DNA of 64,000 bases from Caryophanales bacterium (GTDB lineage: Bacteria; Bacillota; Bacilli; Exiguobacteriales; Exiguobacteriaceae): contig CABJAC010000001.1 in assembly GCA_902363455.1 (NCBI GenBank), positions 1,429,952 through 1,493,951 on the forward strand, written 5' to 3'. The translations under genes and the position numbers were made by a program. Of the stretch, positions 7,396 through 14,959 are shown in pieces. Every line of letters starts with the position of its first letter. Within the stretch, counting starts at the first letter, position 1. The notes under the pieces were generated by a model. The model was not told the origin of the DNA. It searched no databases and was given only the letters and a program-made list of their open reading frames with translations.

Positions 7396-8700
7396 ATGAA
7401 ATACGATGTAATCGGAATTGGATTAGGTCCTGCTAACTTAGGACTTGCTGCTCTTTTGCAAGAAAGTACCGATAAAAAGACACTTTTCTTAGAAATGAAA
7501 GATACATTTAGCTGGCATCCAGGACTACTTTTAGAAGACACTACATTACAAGTTCCTTTCATGGCAGACTTGGTCACAATGGCAAATCCTAAAAGTGAAT
7601 ATTCGTTCTTGAACTATTTAAAAGAAACGGGAAAATTATTTTTGTTCTTTTCATATAATGAATTTCAAATTCCAAGAATTGAATATAACGCTTATCTCTC
7701 TTGGGTTTCATCACAACTTAAAAATATTCGGTTTAATTCGTATGTAAAAAATGTTGAGTTGCAAGAAGAAGGATATGTTGTCACTATTGTAGATTTAGTA
7801 ACAAACACAGAAAAAACATTTTATTCTGAGCACGTCGTACTTGGAACTGGTCAACGACCTAACACACCTGTTACTTTACAAGAACACTGGAAAAATCAGA
7901 TTTTCCCTGCATTACAATATGCATTTAAAAGAGATGATCTAATGGAGTTAAACCATATTTCGGTCGTCGGTTCTGGACAAAGTGCTGCAGAGATATTCCT
8001 TGATTTGCTTAATCATCAGAAGAATCATGAGTTCACTGTTGAATGGATTACTCGCTCACCGGCACTGAGAGAACTTGAAACTACTAAATTTCGATTAGAA
8101 ATGTTTACACCTGAATATGTCCAGTACTTTGAAAAATTACCTTATGAGAAGCGTCAAAAGGGGCTTTCTTATTTTTATCAACTAAGAAATGGTATTAACC
8201 CTGTTACTTTAGACGAAATTTATCGGAAACTATATCATCGTTCTTTAGTTGAAAATGAAGTAAAAGCTTCCATCCGTCTTCATACTGAATTAATGTCTAT
8301 CGACGACGGATATTCACTAAATCTTAAACACCTCGAGGAAGAGCATACCTATTCTATCGATACAGATGCGGTTGTGCTAGCTACTGGTTTGGAGCCTAAC
8401 ATCCCAGATTGGTTCTATCATAATTTTGAACATTTGATTGAATGGGAGAGTTCACAGCATTTTAAAATTAATAAAAATTATTCTTTATCCTTCAAGAAAC
8501 CTACTGCCTATAACTTCTTTGTTTTAACTGACCTTGACCACTCACATGGAACTGCGTCTACAAATTTAAAATTATCCGTGTTCCGGAATCAACTTATCAT
8601 TAATGCGATTACCAATGAGGAAATCTTTAAGATTGAAAAGAATACGTCTTTACAAACATTCTCATCACTAAACTATCGTTCACTTGAACCTACTCTTTAA
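7396..8700 (+). CDS. lysine/ornithine N-monooxygenase (IucD/SidA family)
   Basis: 434 residues. The FAD site is the N-terminal IGLGPANLGLAALL, the NADPH site is VVGSGQSAAEIFLDLL (about residues 194-209), and a conserved ATGLEPNIPDW motif is near 330. The HGTASTNLKLSVFRNQLIINAI segment matches the C-terminal signature of the family. These flavoenzymes hydroxylate the side-chain amine of lysine or ornithine, or small diamines, normally for hydroxamate siderophores. No siderophore synthetase or uptake gene is in this window, so the role here is open. The start follows AAGGTGG. The MerR gene begins 22 bp after the stop, so they are likely co-transcribed. Base composition is clearly more AT-rich than the core genes. 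Confidence 0.88.
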   Translation: MKYDVIGIGLGPANLGLAALLQESTDKKTLFLEMKDTFSWHPGLLLEDTTLQVPFMADLVTMANPKSEYSFLNYLKETGKLFLFFSYNEFQIPRIEYNAYLSWVSSQLKNIRFNSYVKNVELQEEGYVVTIVDLVTNTEKTFYSEHVVLGTGQRPNTPVTLQEHWKNQIFPALQYAFKRDDLMELNHISVVGSGQSAAEIFLDLLNHQKNHEFTVEWITRSPALRELETTKFRLEMFTPEYVQYFEKLPYEKRQKGLSYFYQLRNGINPVTLDEIYRKLYHRSLVENEVKASIRLHTELMSIDDGYSLNLKHLEEEHTYSIDTDAVVLATGLEPNIPDWFYHNFEHLIEWESSQHFKINKNYSLSFKKPTAYNFFVLTDLDHSHGTASTNLKLSVFRNQLIINAITNEEIFKIEKNTSLQTFSSLNYRSLEPTL

Positions 8701-8722
8701 ATATCAATTGGAGGAAAACTAC

Positions 8723-9124
8723 ATGACTTACACGATTAAAGAAGCTTCTCAAAAAGTTGGAATGAGTGCACACACCATTCGGTTTTATGAAAAACAAGGA
8801 CTTCTTCCCTCATTGAAAAGAAATGATACCGGTTATCGCTCTTTTACAAACCATGACATCGAATGGTTAGACTTCATCGCATGTTTACGAAAGACCGATA
8901 TTCCAATTACAGAATTAAAAAAAATTATGGATTTGACACTCGAAGGAAATCATACCATTCAAAAAAGAAAAGATATTTTGCTCACTCACAAAGAGGTAAT
9001 GCTTGAAAAACAACGTGAATTAAATCTCGCATTTAAAAAAATCGAGAAAAAATTACGTTATTTTGATGAATTAGAAGAGAGTGGAGATTATAACGATCAA
9101 AATTCATCCTCTTTTTGTAAATGA
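8723..9124 (+). CDS. MerR family transcriptional regulator (AdhR/NmlR-like)
   Basis: 133 residues from the ATG preceded by GGAGG; the frame's earlier start overlaps the upstream gene. The MerR winged HTH (YTIKEASQKVGMSAHTIRFYEKQGLLPSLKRNDTGYRSF) is followed by a long dimerisation helix (residues about 80-120). Size and the CLRKTDIPITELKKIMDL region fit the aldehyde-responsive AdhR/NmlR group. One cysteine lies in the linker region (ACLRKT) and another at the extreme C-terminus (SSFCK). It probably controls both nearby alcohol dehydrogenases, whose promoters share one dyad operator. Confidence 0.87.
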   Translation: MTYTIKEASQKVGMSAHTIRFYEKQGLLPSLKRNDTGYRSFTNHDIEWLDFIACLRKTDIPITELKKIMDLTLEGNHTIQKRKDILLTHKEVMLEKQRELNLAFKKIEKKLRYFDELEESGDYNDQNSSSFCK

Positions 9125-9138
9125 TAAATACTTTAAAG

Positions 9139-9169
9139 TTGCTTTAAACAAGACTCTAAGCTGTAAGAT
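9139..9169 (+). promoter_or_regulatory. MerR-type promoter and operator of the first ADH
   Basis: -35 TTGCTT (9139-9144) and -10 TAAGAT (9164-9169) are separated by 19 bp, the over-long spacer that MerR activators untwist. The operator CTTTAAAC-AAG-ACTCTAAG (9142-9160) lies across it. Read on the other strand it is CTTAGAGT-N3-GTTTAAAG, identical in both half-sites to the operator before the second ADH. Confidence 0.7.
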
Positions 9170-9219
9170 TCAAGCTGACCATTCATTCTTAATTTAACAA
9201 TCCTGGAGGCATGTCTATT

Positions 9220-10392
9220 ATGGAAAATTTTCAGTACGAAAATCCAACGCGAATCATCTTTGGAAAGAATCAAGTTCAAGATTCATTAAAAAAAGAAGTA
9301 GAAGCATATGGTAAACGGATACTACTTGTCTATGGGGGAGGAAGTATCAAAAAAAATGGTCTATATGATGTAATTTTAGAACAACTGCATCAGATAGAAG
9401 ATGTGAAAATCGTAGAGTTTTATGGAGTAGAATCTAACCCTCGTCTTTCTACTGTACAAAAAGGCATAGATATGATCAAAGAACACCAAATTGAATTTAT
9501 TCTAGCGATCGGTGGAGGGAGCGTTATTGACGCTGCGAAGGCAATGTCTGTTGGAACTTATCATGACGGAGATGTATGGGACATCGTTACAGGAAAAGTA
9601 GATGTAACTTCTTCTTTACCAGTAGGTATTGTCTTGACGATGGCGGCTACTGGTTCAGAGATGAACGGAAACTTCGTCATCACTAACTGGGAGCAAAAGG
9701 ATAAACGTACATTTAGCTCCATTCATACCTATCCCAAGTTCAGCATCCTAGACCCACAAAATACATTCTCTGTTCCTAAAGAGCAAACTGTCTATGGTAT
9801 TGTGGATTCAATGTCTCATGTCTTTGAACAATACTTTCACTCCTCAAAAAATGCTCCAGTTCAAGAACTCTTTGGAGAGTCTATTCTGAAGACAACTATT
9901 GACGTAGCTCCAAAACTGATAGAAGAATTAGAATCATATGAGTATCGTGAAGTCGTCATGTTAAATGCAACACTCGCTCTCAATAAAATCTTGACGATGG
10001 GTGTAAAAACTGATTGGGCCTCTCATATGATTGAACACGGTGTCTCAGCTGTACACGATATTCCACATGGTGGAGGTATGGCTATTATCTTCCCACACTG
10101 GATGGAGTACGTATCTGAAACCAGACCTGAAAAAATTGCTCAGTTAGGAGTTAACGTTTTCGGACTTAATCCAGACGAAATCGGAACAAAACAGCTAGCA
10201 AAAGAAACTGCTAAGCGAGTGAGATCCTTCTGGAATTCTCTCGGAGCACCAAGTAGACTTTCAGATTATGAAATTGATGATAAAGAAGTTGATCTAATCA
10301 TTGAAAGATCATTTATTAGCGGTGAGACCATCGGGAATTATGTACCGTTAAATAAAGAAGACGTTCGATATATACTACAACGCGCACTATGA
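9220..10392 (+). CDS. iron-containing alcohol dehydrogenase (YugJ-like), copy 1
   Basis: 390 residues. NAD(P) binding GGGSVIDAAKAM is near residue 100. Metal ligands are expected in IVDSMSHVFEQYF (Asp, His) and in MIEHGVSAVHDIPHGGG (two His). This is a type III, NAD(P)-dependent butanol-dehydrogenase-like enzyme that interconverts alcohols and aldehydes. ATG 9220 is preferred over ATG 9211 because GGAGG ends 1 nt before the latter and 10 nt before the former. It is a paralogue of the gene at 10674-11837. A MerR-type promoter precedes it and a terminator follows. Confidence 0.9.
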   Translation: MENFQYENPTRIIFGKNQVQDSLKKEVEAYGKRILLVYGGGSIKKNGLYDVILEQLHQIEDVKIVEFYGVESNPRLSTVQKGIDMIKEHQIEFILAIGGGSVIDAAKAMSVGTYHDGDVWDIVTGKVDVTSSLPVGIVLTMAATGSEMNGNFVITNWEQKDKRTFSSIHTYPKFSILDPQNTFSVPKEQTVYGIVDSMSHVFEQYFHSSKNAPVQELFGESILKTTIDVAPKLIEELESYEYREVVMLNATLALNKILTMGVKTDWASHMIEHGVSAVHDIPHGGGMAIIFPHWMEYVSETRPEKIAQLGVNVFGLNPDEIGTKQLAKETAKRVRSFWNSLGAPSRLSDYEIDDKEVDLIIERSFISGETIGNYVPLNKEDVRYILQRAL

Positions 10393-10421
10393 TTCAAAAA
10401 GAAAAAAACGACCTAACCTTG

Positions 10422-10476
10422 AACCGCCCTATACAAGTTGGAGTTTGATTTCCGATTTGTATGGGGCGGTTTTTAT
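10422..10476 (+). terminator. intrinsic terminator after the first ADH
   Basis: AACCGCCC-TATACAA pairs with TTGTATGGGGCGGTT across a 20-nt loop, followed by TTTT. Confidence 0.7.
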
Positions 10477-10606
10477 GATCAAATATGTAAAGACGTTTAA
10501 GATCAAAGGCGTTTAATATTATATCGAATACTATAACCATCGTCGTATCAAGAGACGAATAAAAAAACCTGAACCTGGTGGAATACCACTAGATTCAGAT
10601 CCTTAA
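10475..10606 (+). pseudogene. decayed IS3-family transposase C-terminus
   Basis: The frame reads KYVKTFKIKGV, a stop, then YYIEYYNHRRIKRRIKKPEPGG..., which matches the end of IS150-like OrfB proteins (typically YIxYYNxxRIKxKLKGLSPVEY). An internal stop, a short deletion and loss of the rest show that it is a remnant. It marks a past IS insertion at the edge of the AT-rich block. Confidence 0.7.
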
Positions 10607-10650
10607 GGTCGCCTGACAAGTTATCCGTTGTCTGCCTTCTTTGTTTCAGT
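10605..10650 (+). repeat. right copy of diverged flank repeat
   Basis: It directly follows the transposase remnant and resembles 7013-7055. The pair is in direct orientation about 3.6 kb apart and brackets the N-hydroxylase, MerR and first ADH. Confidence 0.4.
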
Positions 10651-10673
10651 TTAACCTTTGGTCCGTTCTTTTC

Positions 10674-11837
10674 TTACAAACTTTTATAGTAAATACTTAG
10701 AACATCTTCTTTAGAGAGTGTTTTGAACTTACCGATTGTCCCAAATCGAGTGGCTTCCTCCGCCATACGCTCGAAATTCGAGTCATCGATTCCCACTTCG
10801 GAAAATGAAGACGGTGCACCGATTCGTGTAAAATAATCTCTTGTAGCTTGGATTCCTTCAAGAGCAATCATCTCATCAGTTTTGTTTTCCGGATCAATGT
10901 TCCAAACCTGAACAGCATATTGGACGAACTTTTCTATTCTCTCAAGATAAACATGTTTCATCCAGTTCGGAAAAAGAATGGCAAGCCCTTCTCCGTGCGG
11001 AAGGTCATAAATAGCGCTTACTTCGTGCTCGATAACGTGTGTAGCCCAGTCTGCCTCTACTCCAGTTGGTAAAGTACCATTCATCGCATAGGTTCCAGAT
11101 AAAAGAATATTTGCTCGCGCATTATAATCTCTAGGATTTTGAAGTACTTTTTCTCCATTTTTGATTACAGTTCTTAAAATTACTTCAGCAAAACCATCTT
11201 GAATTGGTGTATGCATCGTTTGACTAAAATATTGCTCGAAGACATGGGACATGATATCAACAATTCCATTTATCGTCTGATTTTCAGGAACTGTATAAGT
11301 CAATGTTGGATCTACAATAGAGAACTTTGGATACAATAATTTACTACCCATTGTTCTTTTTTGTTTTGTATCCCAATTACTAATAACTGATCCACCGTTC
11401 ATCTCTGATCCGGTTGCTGCTAACGTTAAAATCGTTCCGATAGGCAGCGCTTCTTGAATAACTGCTTTTTGAATAGTGAAGTCCCACACATCACCTGAGT
11501 ACAGAGCGCCAGCAGCAATCGCTTTTGCAGCATCAATAACACTCCCTCCACCGACTGCTAATACGAATTGAATATCATGTTCTCTACAGAGCTGAATTCC
11601 TTTATTTACTGTAGATAATCTAGGGTTGGGTTCGATTCCGGCTAATTCTACTACATTTGCATTTATCGAAGTAAGTTCATTCATGACTTGATCATACAAT
11701 CCTGTTACTTTGATACTCCCATTACCATATACCAATAAAATATTTTTTATGTTTGGAAGGATCAATTCTTTCAATCGACTTACTTTCCCTTCACCAAATA
11801 CTAGACGTGTCTTGTTGTAAAGTTCAAATCCATTCAT
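10674..11837 (-). CDS. iron-containing alcohol dehydrogenase (YugJ-like), copy 2
   Basis: 387 residues. It shares with copy 1 the GGGSVIDAAKA nucleotide motif, the LTLAATGSEMNG segment, the DIMSHVFEQYF metal motif and HVIEHEVSAIYDLPHGEG. It differs enough to be a separate paralogue rather than a recent duplication. GGAGGAG lies 7 nt before the ATG. It converges on copy 1 but carries the same MerR-type operator in a 19-bp spacer promoter, so the two should respond together. Probable role: reduction of toxic aldehydes or oxidation of an alcohol. Confidence 0.9.
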   Translation of the reverse strand: MNGFELYNKTRLVFGEGKVSRLKELILPNIKNILLVYGNGSIKVTGLYDQVMNELTSINANVVELAGIEPNPRLSTVNKGIQLCREHDIQFVLAVGGGSVIDAAKAIAAGALYSGDVWDFTIQKAVIQEALPIGTILTLAATGSEMNGGSVISNWDTKQKRTMGSKLLYPKFSIVDPTLTYTVPENQTINGIVDIMSHVFEQYFSQTMHTPIQDGFAEVILRTVIKNGEKVLQNPRDYNARANILLSGTYAMNGTLPTGVEADWATHVIEHEVSAIYDLPHGEGLAILFPNWMKHVYLERIEKFVQYAVQVWNIDPENKTDEMIALEGIQATRDYFTRIGAPSSFSEVGIDDSNFERMAEEATRFGTIGKFKTLSKEDVLSIYYKSL

Positions 11838-11870
11838 TTTCTATCTCCTCCAAATTACGTTTTCATAATT

Positions 11871-11901
11871 ACTTTAATCTTTAAACTTAACTCTAAGGCA
11901 A
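11871..11901 (-). promoter_or_regulatory. MerR-type promoter and operator of the second ADH
   Basis: On the minus strand TTGCCT, a 19-bp spacer and TAAAGT. The operator CTTAGAGT-TAA-GTTTAAAG (11897-11879) has half-sites identical to those at the first ADH promoter. It lies 42-60 bp before the start codon, an ordinary leader length. Confidence 0.72.
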
Positions 11902-12033
11902 TAGATAATAATGATGTTTTTTCGTACTATTTAATTCAATATTTTATAAAAGTTAGATTCAACAACAGTTTTATTAATACGATATTTTAAATTCAGCGTT
12001 TAATTGCTCATTTATATACACTATTAATCAGAT

Positions 12034-12071
12034 AATGATGTATTTATAAATTTATTTATGAATACATCATT
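12034..12071. promoter_or_regulatory. 38-bp dyad upstream of the DJ-1/PfpI gene
   Basis: Perfect 11-bp arms AATGATGTATT and AATACATCATT are separated by 16 nt that contain the palindrome ATAAATTTAT. It lies between two divergent genes, 83-120 bp before the DJ-1 start. It looks like a regulator binding site; the regulator is unknown. Confidence 0.45.
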
Positions 12072-12153
12072 ATTTATTAATTTGTTTTTCGATAAATTTC
12101 GTCATATGCTATGTCCATAGCCATTCGGCACAACATTCTAGGAGGAATTTCAT

Positions 12154-12816
12154 ATGAGCAAACATATCTTAATGGTCGTCACGAACGCAAAAGAAATGAA
12201 GGAAGGTCACGCAACTGGACTTTGGTTATCCGAGTTTGCGGAAGCGTACATCGAATTCAAGAACGCAGGGTACACAGTCACGGTCGCAAGCCCGAACGGT
12301 GGTGAATCACCGATTGATGCACGTAGTCTTCAAAATGAAGTGCCAGCTGATATTTTAGAAACTGCTCCACTCTTGAAAGAGACACTTGATTTAAAAACAA
12401 TCCAGGACTTCTCAGCATTCGATGCAATCTTCATGCCAGGTGGACACGGTACGATGTTCGACTTGCCACAAAGTGATGCCTTGAACAACGCCCTTCGGAC
12501 ATTGTTTGAAGCGAACAAGACGGTCGCTGCGGTCTGCCACGGACCAGCTGGACTCGTCAGTGCGACACTCTCAGACGGAACACCACTCGTCGCTGGAAAG
12601 ACGATCGCAACGTTCACGGATGAAGAAGAACGCGCGACAGGTCTTGACGTCTACATGCCATTCTTACTCGAGACACGTCTTCGTGAACTCGGTGCGAACA
12701 TCATCACGGCTGACAACTTCACGGAAAACGTCCAAGTCGACGGAAACCTCGTCACAGGGCAAAATCCACAATCCACGATTGCGGTCGCGAAAGCCGTCAT
12801 CCGCACACTTAACTAA
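12154..12816 (+). CDS. DJ-1/PfpI family protein (Hsp31-like glyoxalase/deglycase class)
   Basis: 220 residues of class I glutamine-amidotransferase fold. The nucleophile elbow is AAVCHGPAGLV (Cys near residue 128, followed by His). The conserved acidic residue is in the N-terminal KEGHATGLWLSEFAE, and PGGHGTMFDLP forms the oxyanion region. Members detoxify glyoxals or repair glycated molecules. In B. subtilis the aldehyde-responsive AdhR regulon pairs an alcohol dehydrogenase with a PfpI protein (YraA), and the same combination is seen here. Its GC content is higher than the block to its left. A strong terminator follows. Confidence 0.88.
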   Translation: MSKHILMVVTNAKEMKEGHATGLWLSEFAEAYIEFKNAGYTVTVASPNGGESPIDARSLQNEVPADILETAPLLKETLDLKTIQDFSAFDAIFMPGGHGTMFDLPQSDALNNALRTLFEANKTVAAVCHGPAGLVSATLSDGTPLVAGKTIATFTDEEERATGLDVYMPFLLETRLRELGANIITADNFTENVQVDGNLVTGQNPQSTIAVAKAVIRTLN

Positions 12817-12834
12817 TCAATCGCAATTAGTCTA

Positions 12835-12874
12835 AAAAAGAGATCCTTTTCACTCGTTAAAAGGATCTCTTTTT
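12835..12874 (+). terminator. intrinsic terminator
   Basis: AAAAAGAGATCCTTTT pairs with AAAAGGATCTCTTTTT across an 8-nt loop, right after the DJ-1 gene. Confidence 0.85.
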
Positions 12875-12891
12875 ACTAGGAGGTTTTATTC

Positions 12892-13185
12892 ATGATTCAA
12901 TTAATAGCTCGTATTGAAGCCCAGCCCGGTCAAGCAGATCGATTAGAGGAGGTTATCGAGAGTATCATCTTACCTTCTCGAGCCGAAGCAGGATGTCTAA
13001 TGTATCAAGCACACCGTACTGTAGATGATCCGAACGTCTTTTACTTCTATGAACAATGGCGCGATAAAGAAGCGTTCGATGCTCATGTGGCTTCGATTCA
13101 TTATCAAACCTACCGAAAAAAGAGCGCTGACTTCGTAGTAAAGCGATCATTAACATTCTTAAAAAACCTATCAACCACGAACTAA
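12892..13185 (+). CDS. antibiotic biosynthesis monooxygenase (ABM) domain protein
   Basis: 97 residues of ferredoxin-like ABM fold: LIARIEAQPGQADRLEEVIESIILPSRAEAGCLMYQAHRT, then VFYFYEQWRDKEAFDAHVAS. This is the YgiN/LsrG-like single-domain form, usually a small dimeric quinone or reactive-oxygen-related enzyme, often next to stress oxidoreductases. AGGAGG is 8 nt before the ATG. It begins 18 bp after the preceding terminator, so read-through or its own promoter is possible. Confidence 0.85.
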   Translation: MIQLIARIEAQPGQADRLEEVIESIILPSRAEAGCLMYQAHRTVDDPNVFYFYEQWRDKEAFDAHVASIHYQTYRKKSADFVVKRSLTFLKNLSTTN

Positions 13186-13438
13186 TCATCGAATGATTGC
13201 CTCATTTTTTAACATGAGTTAGATACTCCTTTAGTCATTTTTGATTCTACTTCCCATATAGTTAGGATCAAAATAGTTGTAATAACGCGTATCGGAGATT
13301 TATTCTCTATACCTATGTCCTGATCGATTTGCACTTCCCCTCGTGAACCAAGCTAGTTTTATTTCTATACACAAGGAATTGCCGTTATAACGATGCGCAA
13401 TTCTTTTTATTTAGTTGCGCTTTACTGAATTATTTGAT
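13186..13438. other. intergenic region with one terminator
   Basis: No ORF with a ribosome binding site was found. The only structure recognised is the hairpin at 13374-13409. Confidence 0.5.
13374..13409 (+). terminator. intrinsic terminator-like hairpin
   Basis: GAATTGC (13376-13382) pairs with GCAATTC (13397-13403), followed by TTTTT. The loop contains a second small palindrome, CGTTATAACG. Confidence 0.55.
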
Positions 13439-13478
13439 AATATAAATAACAACGTTATATAACATAGTTATTTATATT
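13439..13478. promoter_or_regulatory. 40-bp dyad operator before the TetR gene
   Basis: Outer arms AATATAAATAAC and GTTATTTATATT are a perfect 12-bp inverted repeat. At exactly the same centre lies the inner palindrome GTTATATAAC (13454-13463). It ends 20 bp before the TTG start, so it would cover the promoter of the TetR-SDR-hydrolase operon. Autoregulation by the TetR protein is the simplest reading. Confidence 0.65.
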
Positions 13479-13498
13479 GGAAGGAGGCTCTTAAATCC

Positions 13499-14083
13499 TT
13501 GCCTAAAGTCAAATTTACTAAAGAAATGATTTTATCAGTCTCAATTGACATCGTGATGAACGAAGGCATTGATCACCTCACGATTCGAAAAGTAGCTGAA
13601 AAGTTAGGATCATCTGTTGTACCGATTTATACGGCTTACACTAATCGAGAGAATTTGATGAAAGACGTCTATGACTTCATAGCAGTTGAAATTTTGTCAT
13701 TCACGAGTACGAAATACACGGGGAACTACTTTTTGGACATCGGTATCGGTGTCTTGCGATTCGCTGAATCTCGAACAGATCTTTTCAAAAGTTACTTTCT
13801 CTCCTCACAATCTCATGAAATATATCTTCTGATCGAAAAAAATTATTTAGATAGTTTAAAACAAGATGCATACTTTCAGTACCTGCCTACAGAAGAAGCA
13901 GCAAAGGACATGCTTTATAAAAACTGGATGATCGGGCTTGGCATCGCAATGACCTTCATCAATTCAACAGAAAAAAATTTAGAGCAATATATTCAATACA
14001 TGCGTGATATTGGCGGGGATTTATTTATCGCTTCCAAGCACAGACAATCTAATTCCTCATGCAATACAGATTTAAGCCATTAA
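13499..14083 (+). CDS. TetR/AcrR family transcriptional regulator
   Basis: 194 residues. N-terminal HTH: KFTKEMILSVSIDIVMNEGIDHLTIRKVAEKLGSSVVPIYTAYTNRENLM, with a TetR C-terminal ligand-binding helical bundle. TTG is taken as start because the MPKVKFTKEMI form is typical and AAGGAGG lies 11 nt upstream; the next ATG (13526) would cut into helix 1. The SDR gene follows by 17 bp. The large dyad immediately upstream suggests self-repression relieved by a ligand. Confidence 0.85.
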   Translation: MPKVKFTKEMILSVSIDIVMNEGIDHLTIRKVAEKLGSSVVPIYTAYTNRENLMKDVYDFIAVEILSFTSTKYTGNYFLDIGIGVLRFAESRTDLFKSYFLSSQSHEIYLLIEKNYLDSLKQDAYFQYLPTEEAAKDMLYKNWMIGLGIAMTFINSTEKNLEQYIQYMRDIGGDLFIASKHRQSNSSCNTDLSH

Positions 14084-14100
14084 TTTTGGAGGGATGACGT

Positions 14101-14904
14101 ATGCAACAAGTCGTATTCATTACTGGTGCCTCTCGCGGAATCGGAAAGAGTATTGCTGAAATGTTTTCCGAACAAGGTCACATTGTTTATGGCTGTGGAC
14201 GAACCCCGTTCGTTAATTCGTTATTTCATACGTTAGTAATGGATATAACTAGTCCGGATCAGGTTAATCAATCTTTAGCAGATATCATAAAGCGTCATGG
14301 TCGCATTGATGTCATCATCAATAACGCTGGATACGACTTATATGGATCGTTTGAAGGGACGTCGGAGGAAGAAATGAGAGCGCAAATGGAGACAAATTTT
14401 TTCGGCACTCTCAATGTCATTAGAGCTACGATCCCGTATATGAAGAAACAAGGATCTGGACGTATCGTAACGATCGGATCAATTGGTGGCATCATGGCAA
14501 TTCCATTCAATAGTGTATATTCAGCTAGTAAGTTCGCATTGGAAGGATTTTTAGAGTCATTACGTTTCGAGCTTGCCCCTTATCGTATTCATATTTTATT
14601 GGTAGAACCTCAAAGTGTCCGAACCAATTCGCTAGAGCTCTCCATACAAAAAACAAAAAATGAACGACTAGAATACAATGCCTCTGTCTTGAAGATGGTT
14701 AGAAAAATGAAAAGTGATGGTGAGAGCAAGGGAATCGACCAAGATCTTCTTGCAACGAAAGTCGTCTCGCTCTCACAAGTAAAAAGACCGAAGTTTCGAT
14801 ATCCAGTCGGTCGATTGGTATCCTCTATTCGATTCGTAAAATTATTACTACCCGAACGATTCTTTTTTAGATTTATCCAGCAGAATTTTTTAAAAGGAGA
14901 ATAG
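14101..14904 (+). CDS. short-chain dehydrogenase/reductase (SDR)
   Basis: 267 residues of classical SDR. The cofactor motif is TGASRGIGKSIAEMF (residues 8-22), followed by NNAGYD and the catalytic Tyr-Lys pair in YSASKFALEGFLESLRFELAP, with the active-site Ser in IVTIGSIGG. It oxidises or reduces an alcohol or carbonyl using NAD(P). It is the middle gene of the TetR-SDR-hydrolase unit. The substrate is unknown. Confidence 0.9.
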   Translation: MQQVVFITGASRGIGKSIAEMFSEQGHIVYGCGRTPFVNSLFHTLVMDITSPDQVNQSLADIIKRHGRIDVIINNAGYDLYGSFEGTSEEEMRAQMETNFFGTLNVIRATIPYMKKQGSGRIVTIGSIGGIMAIPFNSVYSASKFALEGFLESLRFELAPYRIHILLVEPQSVRTNSLELSIQKTKNERLEYNASVLKMVRKMKSDGESKGIDQDLLATKVVSLSQVKRPKFRYPVGRLVSSIRFVKLLLPERFFFRFIQQNFLKGE

Positions 14905-14959
14905 CCCTTTCATTGCCTCACTTTCCATACCACTATTTGAATGAAAGCAGGTGGAACAC

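Noticed and set aside
7396..8700. Siderophore biosynthesis operon
   Set aside because: Only the N-hydroxylase is present; no NIS or NRPS synthetase, acyltransferase or transporter is found around it.
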